Shown here in pieces: positions 9,205-17,819 of a DNA stretch of 64,000 nt; position 1 is the stretch's first letter; the number at the start of each line of letters is the position of its first letter. The translations under genes and the position numbers were made by a program. Source of the stretch: JAAYXS01 sp043820985. Lineage in GTDB: Bacteria; Planctomycetota; Phycisphaerae; UBA1845; Fen-1342. The DNA lies in contig JBDRDH010000014.1 in the NCBI GenBank assembly GCA_043820985.1, positions 5,676-69,675 on the forward strand, given 5' to 3'. The notes beneath the pieces are model-generated. The model did not search any database, was not told the origin of the DNA, and saw nothing but the letters and a program-made list of their open reading frames with translations.

Positions 9205-9516
9205 ATGGTTGATCCGATCTCATCCAATCCGGTCGGGCCGATTGGCCCGCTGGCTCCGGGCAGTGCCATGCGGCCGTCCGCGGGACCGGATTCAGGTTCC
9301 AACTTCGCGGCGATGCTGCGACAACAACTGGAGCGCGTCAGCGACATGCAGAATGAAGCCGAGCAAGGCATACAGGATCTGCTGACTGGCCGCACTCAGA
9401 ACATTACGGAGGTATTCGCCACTGCCCGCAAGGCGGAGGTGGCCTTCAGCCTGCTGATGGAATTGCGTAATAAGTTGACGGACGCTTACACGGAACTCAA
9501 ACAGATGCGTGTGTAG
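9205..9516 (+). CDS. fliE: Flagellar hook-basal body protein FliE
   Basis: Connects the MS ring to the rod. The 103-residue length fits the family. The C-terminal region carries the FliE pattern (TEVFATARKAEVAFSLLMELRNKL) followed by a helix ending TELKQMRV. The N-terminal 30 residues are Pro/Gly-rich and variable, as usual. It follows flgC by 39 nt in the standard order. Confidence 0.93.
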   Translation: MVDPISSNPVGPIGPLAPGSAMRPSAGPDSGSNFAAMLRQQLERVSDMQNEAEQGIQDLLTGRTQNITEVFATARKAEVAFSLLMELRNKLTDAYTELKQMRV

Positions 9517-9637
9517 CATGTGTCCGCGGCTGGGCACACGCGGAGCGTGATCCCGGCCCACGGATCCGGTCTGACGGCCGGTGTCATGGATGAACAGCGA
9601 CTTCGGTGTGCGGCGGAGACCGCTTGGAGTTGCCGGA

Positions 9638-11368
9638 ATGGAGTCCCTGCAAAAATTACTGAGCCAGACCGTGGAACGCCTGCGCGGCCTGACGATCTCA
9701 CAGCGCCTGGCAATACTGCTGGGTGGTGTGCTGGTGGCCGTATCATTGTTCTGGATGGCGCGGTGGGCCGCCAGTCCGGAGATGGTGCCGCTGCTGGACC
9801 AGGATTTTGAGGCTACGGAATTGGCGCAGGTACGCAGTGGGCTCGAACTGATGAACGAGCCCTTCAAGCTGACGGGACGTCAGATCCTGGTGCGCCCTGA
9901 CAGCCGCCAGGTGGTCCTGGCTCAGTTGCAGCAACAGAACCGCATGCCGGGTGACACCAGTACGGGCTTTGACGCCCTGGTCCAGGAGTCTAATCCCTGG
10001 ATATCACAAGCCGAGCATGAACGCCGTTGGACGGTGGCTTTCAAACACGAACTTGAAAGAGTGCTGGGCCAGTTTGCCGGCGTGCGCTCCGCCAGCGTTT
10101 TCCTGCCAATGAACTCCCAGAAACGACGTTTCACTCGTCACGAAAGCCCGACCTCCGCCAGCGTGACGCTGCTGATGGAAGGCGGCCAGCCGGTGTCGCG
10201 TAATCTGGCGATAGCGGCGGCCCGCCTGGTGGCCGGAGCCGTCCGCGGCCTGTCGTTGCAATCGGTTGAGGTGTTGGATGGCAATGGTGTCAGTGCTCTT
10301 GATTGGGAGAGTGAATCCACCGGTATCAGTGCCTTGGATCGCATGCGGCACAAGCACGAACGGGATGTGCGCGCCAAGATCATCGCCCAAATACCGGATC
10401 CGGAAGTGCGCGTTGGCGTGCAAGTCCGGCTGGATCTCACTGACGAGAAGGTGGAAATTGAAACTCCCAGCAAGCCGGTCGAAACACTCAGTGAGACCAC
10501 CAACGAAACAACCACGCGGGCGCGCCCCAGTGGCCAACCGGGTCCGCAGCCGAACGTGGGGGTTGTCGCGGGGGGGCGGGTGGCCGACGAACACACCGAG
10601 CGCGAAACCACCAAGTCGCAATTGATACCAGCAATCGAGCGCAAACGCACCGACACGCCCTCGGGCGGAATCAAGGAAATCTGGGCGGCCATCAACTTGT
10701 CACACAGCTATCTCACGGCTATTTATCAGCGGCAGAATCCCGAGGGCGGCACGCCCACGGAGAAAGACATCAAGAACGTCTTCGACAGCGAGAAGCCGCG
10801 GATCATCAGCCAGGTCACCAAGTTGGTCACGCCCCAGGATGAAGACCACGTGGCGGTCGAGTGGTATTACGATACCGCGGTTAACCTGGGTGCCCCGGCC
10901 GAGGCTTCCACCCTGGATCAAACCTTCCAATTAGTACAGCGCTATGGGCCGCAGTCCGGATTGGCACTACTGGCTTTCTTGTCGCTGGGCCTGATGTTGC
11001 GCATGGCGCGCCGAAATGATGGCGGAGAAGCCTTCGGACTGGAACTCGGACTGCCCAAGGAAGCCATCGCGGCGGCTCAGCAAGCGGCGCAGGATGTCGC
11101 GACTGTTTCAAAGCGTAGACCCGGTAGTCGTGGTGGGAAGCGCGCGGCTTCGTCGTCAGGGGCGGAAGGCGGGGCCGAAGGATACTCGGCGGTAGTCGGC
11201 GAAGCCGCCGCCACGGAGGGTGTCCTGGTGGCTCAGGAGGTGGATGAGAAGACGGTACAGACATACAAGATGATCGAGCAGGTGTCACAGGTCATTGAAA
11301 GTGATCCGGAGGCCGGCTCGGCGCTGTTGGAAGAGTGGGTGCGGCGCACCGACTCCTATGGGAATTGA
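9638..11368 (+). CDS. fliF: Flagellar MS-ring protein FliF
   Basis: Forms the membrane-embedded MS ring that houses the export gate. From the ATG at 9638 (MESLQKLL; GGAG nine bases upstream) it has 576 residues. An N-terminal membrane helix lies at about residues 24-42 (LAILLGGVLVAVSLFWMARW). Ring-building motifs follow, including a large periplasmic region and a polar insert (RPSGQPGPQPN region). A second membrane helix is near residues 437-455 (SGLALLAFLSLGLMLRM), and the C-terminal tail that contacts FliG ends in EEWVRRTDS. An in-frame GTG at 9581 exists but adds an unlikely N-terminus. fliG follows after 12 nt. Confidence 0.95.
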   Translation: MESLQKLLSQTVERLRGLTISQRLAILLGGVLVAVSLFWMARWAASPEMVPLLDQDFEATELAQVRSGLELMNEPFKLTGRQILVRPDSRQVVLAQLQQQNRMPGDTSTGFDALVQESNPWISQAEHERRWTVAFKHELERVLGQFAGVRSASVFLPMNSQKRRFTRHESPTSASVTLLMEGGQPVSRNLAIAAARLVAGAVRGLSLQSVEVLDGNGVSALDWESESTGISALDRMRHKHERDVRAKIIAQIPDPEVRVGVQVRLDLTDEKVEIETPSKPVETLSETTNETTTRARPSGQPGPQPNVGVVAGGRVADEHTERETTKSQLIPAIERKRTDTPSGGIKEIWAAINLSHSYLTAIYQRQNPEGGTPTEKDIKNVFDSEKPRIISQVTKLVTPQDEDHVAVEWYYDTAVNLGAPAEASTLDQTFQLVQRYGPQSGLALLAFLSLGLMLRMARRNDGGEAFGLELGLPKEAIAAAQQAAQDVATVSKRRPGSRGGKRAASSSGAEGGAEGYSAVVGEAAATEGVLVAQEVDEKTVQTYKMIEQVSQVIESDPEAGSALLEEWVRRTDSYGN

Positions 11369-11380
11369 GGCGGAGAGGCA

Positions 11381-12421
11381 ATGGCGCGCGCCGGTAAGAC
11401 AGCCAAGAAAGAAACCCTTGAGGAAATTTCCGGAGTCCGCAAGGCAGCCATTTTATTGCTGGCTCTGCGGCAGGACGTGGCGGCGCGCCTGTTACGGGGA
11501 CTGGGTCGCGAACGGGTCGAAGAGGTCTCGCGTGAGATCGCCAGTCTGGATACCGTCGAACCGGAAGTGCGCGAACAGATTGTCTCTGAGTTTTATCACC
11601 TGGTATTGGCACGACAGTATGTTGATCAGGGTGGCTTGAGCTTTGCCCGCAGCCTGCTGCAAAAGACCCTGCCGACCGAAGAAGCCCGCCGGATCGTCGC
11701 CACTATCGAGCACTCCATACACGAGCAGCCTTTCAGCTTCCTACAGAAGACCGAGAAGGAAAACCTGGTAATGTTCCTGCAGGAGGAACATCCCCAGACA
11801 ATCGCCCTGGTGCTGTCGCACCTGCCGCCGATCATGGCGAGCGAAATCCTGACCGGCTTGAATCCCGCGCGGCAGATTGAGGTAGTCACCCGCGTGGCGA
11901 CGATGGATCAGACCAGTCCGGATGTGATCAAAGAGGTCGAACGCGGACTGGAAAAGCGCCTGGCTGGCCTGGTATCCGAACGTTTTGAGCGTGTTGGCGG
12001 GGTGTCGGCGGTGGCCGAGATGCTGAATCTGGCCGGCCGGGCCGCCGAACGGGCCATCCTGGAGGGGCTTGAAGAGGAAGATCCCACACTGGTTGAAAAT
12101 ATTCGTCGATTGATGTTTGTCTTCGAGGATATCCAGCAGGTCAATGACAAGGGTATTCAGGCCGTGCTCAAGGAGATCGAGAATGAAGAGCTGGCCATAT
12201 CGTTACGCACCGCCAGCGAAGCACTCAAGGAGAAGATCTTCAAGAACATGTCCGAACGAGCCGCGCAACTAATCAAGGAGGAGATGGAATTCATGGGGCC
12301 GGTGCGGGTGAGCGATGTCGAGACCGCCCAGCAGAAGATTGTCGATATCGTGCGGCGTCTCGAAGATGCCGGTGAAGTGATCGTCGCTGGCAAGGGTGGG
12401 GACAAGGATCTGGTAGTCTAG
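11381..12421 (+). CDS. fliG: Flagellar motor switch protein FliG
   Basis: Rotor protein on which the stator acts. The 346 residues show three domains: the N-terminal FliF-binding domain (res 1-110), the middle domain with the EHPQ motif (LQEEHPQTIALVLSHLPP) and the C-terminal torque domain (VFEDIQQVNDKGIQAVLKEI). Length and motifs are canonical. GGAGAGG precedes the ATG. Its stator partners MotA and MotB and its switch partner FliM are not found in this window. Confidence 0.97.
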   Translation: MARAGKTAKKETLEEISGVRKAAILLLALRQDVAARLLRGLGRERVEEVSREIASLDTVEPEVREQIVSEFYHLVLARQYVDQGGLSFARSLLQKTLPTEEARRIVATIEHSIHEQPFSFLQKTEKENLVMFLQEEHPQTIALVLSHLPPIMASEILTGLNPARQIEVVTRVATMDQTSPDVIKEVERGLEKRLAGLVSERFERVGGVSAVAEMLNLAGRAAERAILEGLEEEDPTLVENIRRLMFVFEDIQQVNDKGIQAVLKEIENEELAISLRTASEALKEKIFKNMSERAAQLIKEEMEFMGPVRVSDVETAQQKIVDIVRRLEDAGEVIVAGKGGDKDLVV

Positions 12422-12446
12422 GCCCGCCGGGCCGGGAGATGTGATT

Positions 12447-13184
12447 GTGGCGGGCGTAATTCGCCGAGATCAGGTTGGATCAGCCAACACCTTTTCTTTT
12501 GCCGACCTGGAACAACAGGGTCGTGCGATTCTGCAATGTGCGCGGGAGCAGGCCGCCAATATTCTCCAGGAGGCCGAAAAGAAGGTTGCCGAGTTGGCCC
12601 GGGAAAAACGTCAAGCCGCTTACCAGACTGGTCTGACCGCGGGGCGCGCTTCTGGTCGTGAGCAAGCCTATACCGAAGCCCGTCAGACCGCTCTTCAGGA
12701 GGCGCGCCAGCAGGTTGCCGCCCTGGTTGAAACACTGACCGCGGCACTAACCGAGTTTGAACAGAGTAAGCGCGGCTGCCTGGCTGCCGCCGAGTCTGGG
12801 TTGATCCGCCTGGCTCTGGCCATTGCCCGGCGGGTTTGCAAGCTTGAAGCGGGATCATCCAGTGCCAGTGCCGAAGCCAATATTCGCGGCCTGCTTGACC
12901 GGGTCCAACATTTCAGTGATGTCGAGCTGCTGGTCTGTCCCGCCGAGCATCAACTGTTGCAAGAGATAGTGCCTGAATTCGTATCCCGGACCGCGCAATG
13001 CCAGCATTTCCATGTGCTGGCGGATGACACTGTATCGCGGGGTGGCTGCATTTTGCGGACGGTGGAGGGACAGGTTGACGCCACGGTTGAAGGCCAGCTC
13101 GAGCGTATCGCCGTGGCATTGCGTGTGCCGCCGCCTGGCGACGATCCGCCCGTGGTGAATCCTGAACCAGTGGAGGATGAGTAA
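12447..13184 (+). CDS. fliH: Flagellar assembly protein FliH
   Basis: Regulates the export ATPase FliI and links it to the switch complex. The N-terminal half is a helix rich in Ala, Glu and Gln (residues 25-110), including a GRASGREQAYTEARQ segment that fits FliH. The C-terminal half is the FliH/YscL domain (LIRLALAIARRVCKLEA to the GGCILRTVEGQVDATVEGQL segment). The GTG at 12447 is chosen because GGGAG lies eight bases upstream; the GTG at 12441 would leave only two. It overlaps the first possible fliI start by 8 nt. Confidence 0.9.
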   Translation: MAGVIRRDQVGSANTFSFADLEQQGRAILQCAREQAANILQEAEKKVAELAREKRQAAYQTGLTAGRASGREQAYTEARQTALQEARQQVAALVETLTAALTEFEQSKRGCLAAAESGLIRLALAIARRVCKLEAGSSSASAEANIRGLLDRVQHFSDVELLVCPAEHQLLQEIVPEFVSRTAQCQHFHVLADDTVSRGGCILRTVEGQVDATVEGQLERIAVALRVPPPGDDPPVVNPEPVEDE

Positions 13185-14643
13185 AACTGCCGCCATGACG
13201 GAGACCAAGGTCGACAGTCCGGGATCAACGGGGATGAACTCGCCGGGATTGCCACTATGTCCGGTGGCTGGGCCGGATGTGTTTATGCGGGTGGCCAGCG
13301 AAGTGCCCGGCTTGTTGAGTGAGCGTGTGCGTGGACGCGTACGTGATGTGCGCGGGATGACAGTCAGTGCCGATGGTCTGCTGGTGCCGATTGGGGCGCG
13401 CTGTGCGATAGAAACACGGCGCGCCGGTCGGATTGAAGCCGAGGTGGTTGGGGTGGCGAATGGTCAGACCTTGTTGTCGGTCTTTGGGGAAGCGACCGGG
13501 ATCGCCCCGGATGACGTGGTTGAGTGTCTATCCGGCCCACCGCGGGTACCGGTGGGTTTCGATTTACTGGGACGGGTGATCGATGGCCAGGGGCATCCAT
13601 TGGATGGGGGGCTGGAACCGCATCTGAACATTCGTTACCCGCTGTATAACGATGCCCCGCCGGCCATGCAGCGGCGACCGATCGACGAACCGTTGGGTCT
13701 GGGAGTGCGGGCGATTGATGGTCTGCTGACGGTTGGCCGCGGTCAACGCCTGGGTATCTTCTCCGGCACCGGTGTCGGTAAGAGTGTATTAATGGGCATG
13801 ATCTGCCGGCATACGCAGGCGGATGTGAATGTCGTGGCGCTGGTTGGCGAACGGGGACGCGAAGTGCGCGATTTTGTTGATAACCATTTGCAGGCGGCCG
13901 GCCTGGCGCGCAGCGTGGTGGTGGTGTGCACCTCGGATGAAGCTCCGGCCCTGCGGGTACGGGCCTGTTATCACGCCACCGCGCTTGCCGAGTTTTTTCG
14001 CGATCAGGGTCTGAACGTGCTGTTCATGATGGACTCGTTGACCCGTATGGCGATGGCCCAGCGGCAGATTGGTCTGGCGGCTGGTGAGCCCCCGACCGCC
14101 AAGGGTTATCCGCCCAGTGTCTATGCCCTGTTACCACGCTTGTTGGAACGCGCGGGGCGCACACAACGTGGCAGCATAACCGGGATCTATACCGTGTTGG
14201 TCGAAGGCGATGATCTTGACGAGCCGCTCTCTGATGCGGTTCGAGGGATTCTGGATGGACACATCTGGCTCTCCCGCGGCCTGGCCAATCGCGGCCACTA
14301 TCCCGCGGTAGACGTGCTGGCCAGTATCAGTCGAGTGGCGGATGACGTGGTTGATGAAGAGCAACGCCAGGCCGCCATACGCGTTCGGCGGGTGCTGGCG
14401 ACCTGGAACGATATCGAGGATCTGGTCAACATTGGCGCCTACGTGCCGGGGGCCAACCCGGAGTACGACGTCGCCGTCCAGACCCGTGAACGGATTACCG
14501 AGTATCTCTGCCAGGATCGCGGTGCGGGCAGCTCCTTTGAGTCTTCAACCACGGCCATCAAACAGCTTGGCCAACTGATTGAGCAGACGGCGCGGCGGGT
14601 GCGCTCGAAGCCCGCCCCGGCGACAGGTCGGAAGGGCACTTGA
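13177..14643 (+). CDS. fliI: Flagellum-specific ATPase FliI
   Basis: Hexameric ATPase that helps feed substrates to the export gate. Walker A (GIFSGTGVGKSVL) and Walker B (VLFMMDSLTRMAMAQRQ) are intact, with the family signature PPTAKGYPPSVYALLPRLLERAG. Either ATG 13177, which overlaps fliH as ATGAGTAA, or ATG 13195 may be the start; GGAGG abuts the first and is 18 nt from the second, so the choice is open. The first ~35 residues are polar and not conserved. fliJ follows after 14 nt. Confidence 0.95.
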   Translation: MSKTAAMTETKVDSPGSTGMNSPGLPLCPVAGPDVFMRVASEVPGLLSERVRGRVRDVRGMTVSADGLLVPIGARCAIETRRAGRIEAEVVGVANGQTLLSVFGEATGIAPDDVVECLSGPPRVPVGFDLLGRVIDGQGHPLDGGLEPHLNIRYPLYNDAPPAMQRRPIDEPLGLGVRAIDGLLTVGRGQRLGIFSGTGVGKSVLMGMICRHTQADVNVVALVGERGREVRDFVDNHLQAAGLARSVVVVCTSDEAPALRVRACYHATALAEFFRDQGLNVLFMMDSLTRMAMAQRQIGLAAGEPPTAKGYPPSVYALLPRLLERAGRTQRGSITGIYTVLVEGDDLDEPLSDAVRGILDGHIWLSRGLANRGHYPAVDVLASISRVADDVVDEEQRQAAIRVRRVLATWNDIEDLVNIGAYVPGANPEYDVAVQTRERITEYLCQDRGAGSSFESSTTAIKQLGQLIEQTARRVRSKPAPATGRKGT

Positions 14644-14657
14644 TGGAGTCCGGATAA

Positions 14658-15143
14658 ATGGCCCGCAGATTTCACTTTCCACTGGAAACACTGTTGAAGG
14701 TGCGCCGCTTGTACGAACGCGAGGCCAAGCGCAAAGTTGCCGCGCAACATGCCAAAATTGCGCGTCTCGACCAGGCCGACGAAGCCACCCGGCGGGAAAT
14801 CCAAAAGCAACAGGGCGAACTCCTGGGCAACCAGCAACAAAAACAACTGAGTGCCCCCGACCTGGCGGGCGGCTGGGCCTGGATTGCCCACTTACGCAAT
14901 ACGATGACCCGGCGACAACACTTACGAGATGAGTTGGATAAGGAACTGGAGCAGATCCAGGCCACCTTTCGTGAAGCCCGCAAGCAAACACGCATCATCG
15001 AGAAGCTCCGTGAGCGGAAGTGGAGTGTGTACCGGCATGAACGGCAACGCCAGGAACAGGCGACCGCCGACGAACTGGCACAGCAGTTGCACGGCTTTGC
15101 TAACTCCCCAACCACGCCATCGGCGACGATGGCGGCCGAATAA
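14658..15143 (+). CDS. fliJ: Flagellar export chaperone FliJ
   Basis: Small coiled-coil protein that joins the FliI ring to FlhA, much like the gamma stalk of F-ATPase. It has 161 residues, nearly all helical and rich in Arg, Lys, Glu and Gln. The FliJ opening FHFPLETLLKVRRLYER is clear. Position directly after fliI confirms it. The last 15 residues are low-complexity. Confidence 0.9.
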   Translation: MARRFHFPLETLLKVRRLYEREAKRKVAAQHAKIARLDQADEATRREIQKQQGELLGNQQQKQLSAPDLAGGWAWIAHLRNTMTRRQHLRDELDKELEQIQATFREARKQTRIIEKLRERKWSVYRHERQRQEQATADELAQQLHGFANSPTTPSATMAAE

Positions 15144-15157
15144 CGGTTAAACGTACT

Positions 15158-15844
15158 ATGTTCGCCAGGATCTACAACGGATTATCCATTGCCGCCATTG
15201 CGACGCTGCTGGCGGGCGCGGGGCTGGTTACCTATCTCGTCTTTGCCGGTCATTTGACTAGTGAGCGGATGCAAATGGCCGCGGCCGCGTTACGTGGCGA
15301 TCTGGATGATCAGACTCCGATAGCCGCCGAAGACATGGTGGCCGCGGAAGAATCCGACCAGCCGCGCGGACAGTCGGCGGCCGAGGTGCGCGCGGCGCGC
15401 CAGCGTAATCACCTGCAAAGCCAGATGCTGGAACGTGCCCGGTGCGACGTGGATGCGCGCCAGCGTCTGCTTGATCAGGCTTTGCAGGAGCTGCTCAACG
15501 AGCAGGAGCAGTTTGATGATAGCAAGTCGGCGTGGAGTCAAAGTCGCCGGAAAATGACTGATGAAATCCAGGATGTGGGTTTTGAGCGCGAGGTCGAGCT
15601 GGTATCAGGCTTGCCGGCTAAAAACGCCAAGGCGCACATCATGCGGATGTGGGAGCACAGCCCGGCGGATGCCGTGCGCCTGGTTATGCGGCTCGATGTC
15701 GGTATCACCAAGAAAATCCTGGCCCAGATGAAGACTCCCGCGGAACAGGAAATTATGTCACAACTGCTGGAGCAGTTGCGAAACCAGAATCCGGAAGGCA
15801 ACGCCACTGAGTCAGGGACGATCGAGGGCGACGCCGCGCCGTAA
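15158..15844 (+). CDS. MotE-like flagellar protein (MgtE_N-type domain)
   Basis: Family members (MotE, often annotated as magnesium-transporter-like N domain) act as periplasmic chaperones or partners of the stator. An N-terminal membrane anchor spans residues 8-30 (LSIAAIATLLAGAGLVTYLVFA), followed by a coiled-coil region to about residue 135. The C-terminal domain has the pattern VSGLPAKNAKAHIMRMWEHS and LVMRLDVGITKKILAQMK. Position between fliJ and fliK is the usual site. The MotE assignment is moderate because motA and motB are not nearby. Confidence 0.75.
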   Translation: MFARIYNGLSIAAIATLLAGAGLVTYLVFAGHLTSERMQMAAAALRGDLDDQTPIAAEDMVAAEESDQPRGQSAAEVRAARQRNHLQSQMLERARCDVDARQRLLDQALQELLNEQEQFDDSKSAWSQSRRKMTDEIQDVGFEREVELVSGLPAKNAKAHIMRMWEHSPADAVRLVMRLDVGITKKILAQMKTPAEQEIMSQLLEQLRNQNPEGNATESGTIEGDAAP

Positions 15845-15853
15845 GGTGCTGCC

Positions 15854-17146
15854 ATGCAGGTCAACCCGCTCTCCGCGGCCGGAGTGGACTCTCCCGCCGG
15901 TCGTACCAACCTGCTGTTAATCCCCGAATTACTCAGTCTGATGGGTCTTAGTCCACAGGGGCAGTCCCTGCTTGAGGAGCGCGCGGATAAAGACCAGCAA
16001 CGTGCCGATGAACGTCATCGCCAGGTGCTGGCGGCTGGCGGTCTTGGCCCACAAACACCGCTGGATGCCGCGCTCGAGGCTGAACGTCGGCTGGCACCGG
16101 GCAGTCACGCGGCCCGCCAGCGGTTACGCGCGGATCTCCAGAGTCAGAGCTTTCGCCGGTCATTATCACAGGCTCGACAGCAAGGCCAGTCGCCGGGGGC
16201 TGCGCGGAACAGTGGCCCGAAAGCGGCCAGTCTGGAGTCGGCGAAATCGACGAACTCAAATACGGAAAAGTCGTCTCCCACTGACAAACAGCCGAACGCT
16301 GCCACGCCGCCGGATTCTTCCCGACTAACGGGGGGCAAGGAAACGGCAAACACGGCGCGCAACAGCGCGCCCGTGGCTAACAATACGGTTGAGATGCCGC
16401 AACTGGCTGGTCGGGCAGTGGCGGTCACGCCAGCGGAACCGGCCTCCACGGGCAGTCGTATGGGCGCGCTGATGTCCGCGCGAAGCGTGGGCAGTATATC
16501 TCCCGGGCAGGGCACTTCGCGGGATACCGGGCAATCAGGCACTACAAATATCACCAAAGCCAACACTGGCGTGCGGGCATCCGCCAGCCCCATCGCGGAT
16601 TCGGCCATTACGCGCACTGCTCCTGGCCGGTCGGCCGACAAGGCAAACACTACGGCGGGAGCGCGCGGCACGGACACAAGCAGGAATGACGCCAACATCG
16701 AGCGGATCTTGCGCGTCGTTCGTACTCAGATCGGGGCGGAGCGTGCCCGCGCCACTTTACGGCTCGATCCGCCTGAGCTCGGTACGGTCCGTATGACCAT
16801 GGACTTACATAAGAATGTCCTGCTGCTCCGCATCGATACCCAAACACCCCTGGCACATCGCTTGCTGACTGAGCGAATTGACTCGTTGCGGGCGGGGCTG
16901 GAGTCGGCCGGCGTGCAACTGGAACGCGTTGAGATCCGCCCGCCACTGGTCGCCAGCCCGGATCCTGGTGATACGACGCCGCGGCCTGACACGCGCCAAT
17001 CGGGGCAGGAAGGCGCGGCCAACCCGGATGCGGAGCAGCCGAACGATACTGGCACGGAAGCCAATTCAACGTCCCCGGCCGAGCAGCCGGAGCGCGAATT
17101 CATCCAGGAACCGGCGACGGAGTCGCTGGTAAACATACTGGCGTAG
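15854..17146 (+). CDS. fliK: Flagellar hook-length control protein FliK
   Basis: Molecular ruler that ends hook growth and switches export specificity. The 430 residues consist of a long Ser/Thr/Ala-rich low-complexity N-terminal region (about residues 90-275) and the conserved Flg_hook domain at residues 285-375 (ARATLRLDPPELGTVRMTMD, then RIDSLRAGLESAGVQLERVE). The tail is acidic and disordered. It sits immediately before flgD, the hook cap gene, as expected. Confidence 0.9.
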   Translation: MQVNPLSAAGVDSPAGRTNLLLIPELLSLMGLSPQGQSLLEERADKDQQRADERHRQVLAAGGLGPQTPLDAALEAERRLAPGSHAARQRLRADLQSQSFRRSLSQARQQGQSPGAARNSGPKAASLESAKSTNSNTEKSSPTDKQPNAATPPDSSRLTGGKETANTARNSAPVANNTVEMPQLAGRAVAVTPAEPASTGSRMGALMSARSVGSISPGQGTSRDTGQSGTTNITKANTGVRASASPIADSAITRTAPGRSADKANTTAGARGTDTSRNDANIERILRVVRTQIGAERARATLRLDPPELGTVRMTMDLHKNVLLLRIDTQTPLAHRLLTERIDSLRAGLESAGVQLERVEIRPPLVASPDPGDTTPRPDTRQSGQEGAANPDAEQPNDTGTEANSTSPAEQPEREFIQEPATESLVNILA

Positions 17147-17168
17147 GGCGGCAAGGAGGCCCGCTCGC

Positions 17169-17756
17169 GTGGCAGGTGGCGCCGCTGCGCTGCCAGCAGG
17201 CAAGGTGCTTGTGATGGAAACTTATGCCATCGCCTCCAATGCGTCCACGGCCGGGGTGGGGACCGAGCGCGGCCTGGGCGAGATGTCGAGCCAGGATTTC
17301 TTCAAGCTGCTCGTCACCGAATTGCAGCAACAGGATCCGCTCGAACCAACCGCGACGGCGGACATGATCAGCCAGGTCTCGCAGATCCGCAGCATTGAGC
17401 TTTCCCAGCAATTGACCAGCACACTTGATGAGCTGGCCAGTCAGCAACGCACCAACGGGCTGGGTGAGCTACTCGGCAAGTATGTCGAAGGGCTCACCAG
17501 CGGTCCGGATGGCTCACCAATCACGATCACCGGCGTGGTAACCGGCGTACGTTTCGGCCCTGACGGAACCGCGCTCCTCGAACTCGATACGGGTCAGTCC
17601 ATCCGGGCCGTGGATGTATCACGCATCACAACTCCCGAGCAGCTGAGTGTGTCGGGCGGTGATGCTGACAAATCAGAAGCGACCGCCCAGGCAGAGGCGC
17701 CCGCCGAGAAGTCGCCCGCCAAGTGGCTGCAACTCAAAGGCCTATTGGAGTTGTAG
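17169..17756 (+). CDS. flgD: Flagellar hook assembly (hook cap) protein FlgD
   Basis: Caps the growing hook so FlgE subunits can polymerise, then is discarded. The signature is SSQDFFKLLVTELQQQDPL followed by MISQVSQIRSIE. AAGGAGG at 17153-17159 is nine bases before the GTG at 17169, which favours that start; the ATG at 17214 is also possible and gives a more typical N-terminus. The C-terminal 25 residues are Ala/Glu-rich. It lies between fliK and flgE. Confidence 0.92.
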   Translation: MAGGAAALPAGKVLVMETYAIASNASTAGVGTERGLGEMSSQDFFKLLVTELQQQDPLEPTATADMISQVSQIRSIELSQQLTSTLDELASQQRTNGLGELLGKYVEGLTSGPDGSPITITGVVTGVRFGPDGTALLELDTGQSIRAVDVSRITTPEQLSVSGGDADKSEATAQAEAPAEKSPAKWLQLKGLLEL

Positions 17757-17819
17757 CTTGGCAAGCGTGCCACGCGACCGGGTGCCGGCGGTTTCGGAAA
17801 GCCTCTATGGAGTTTTAAC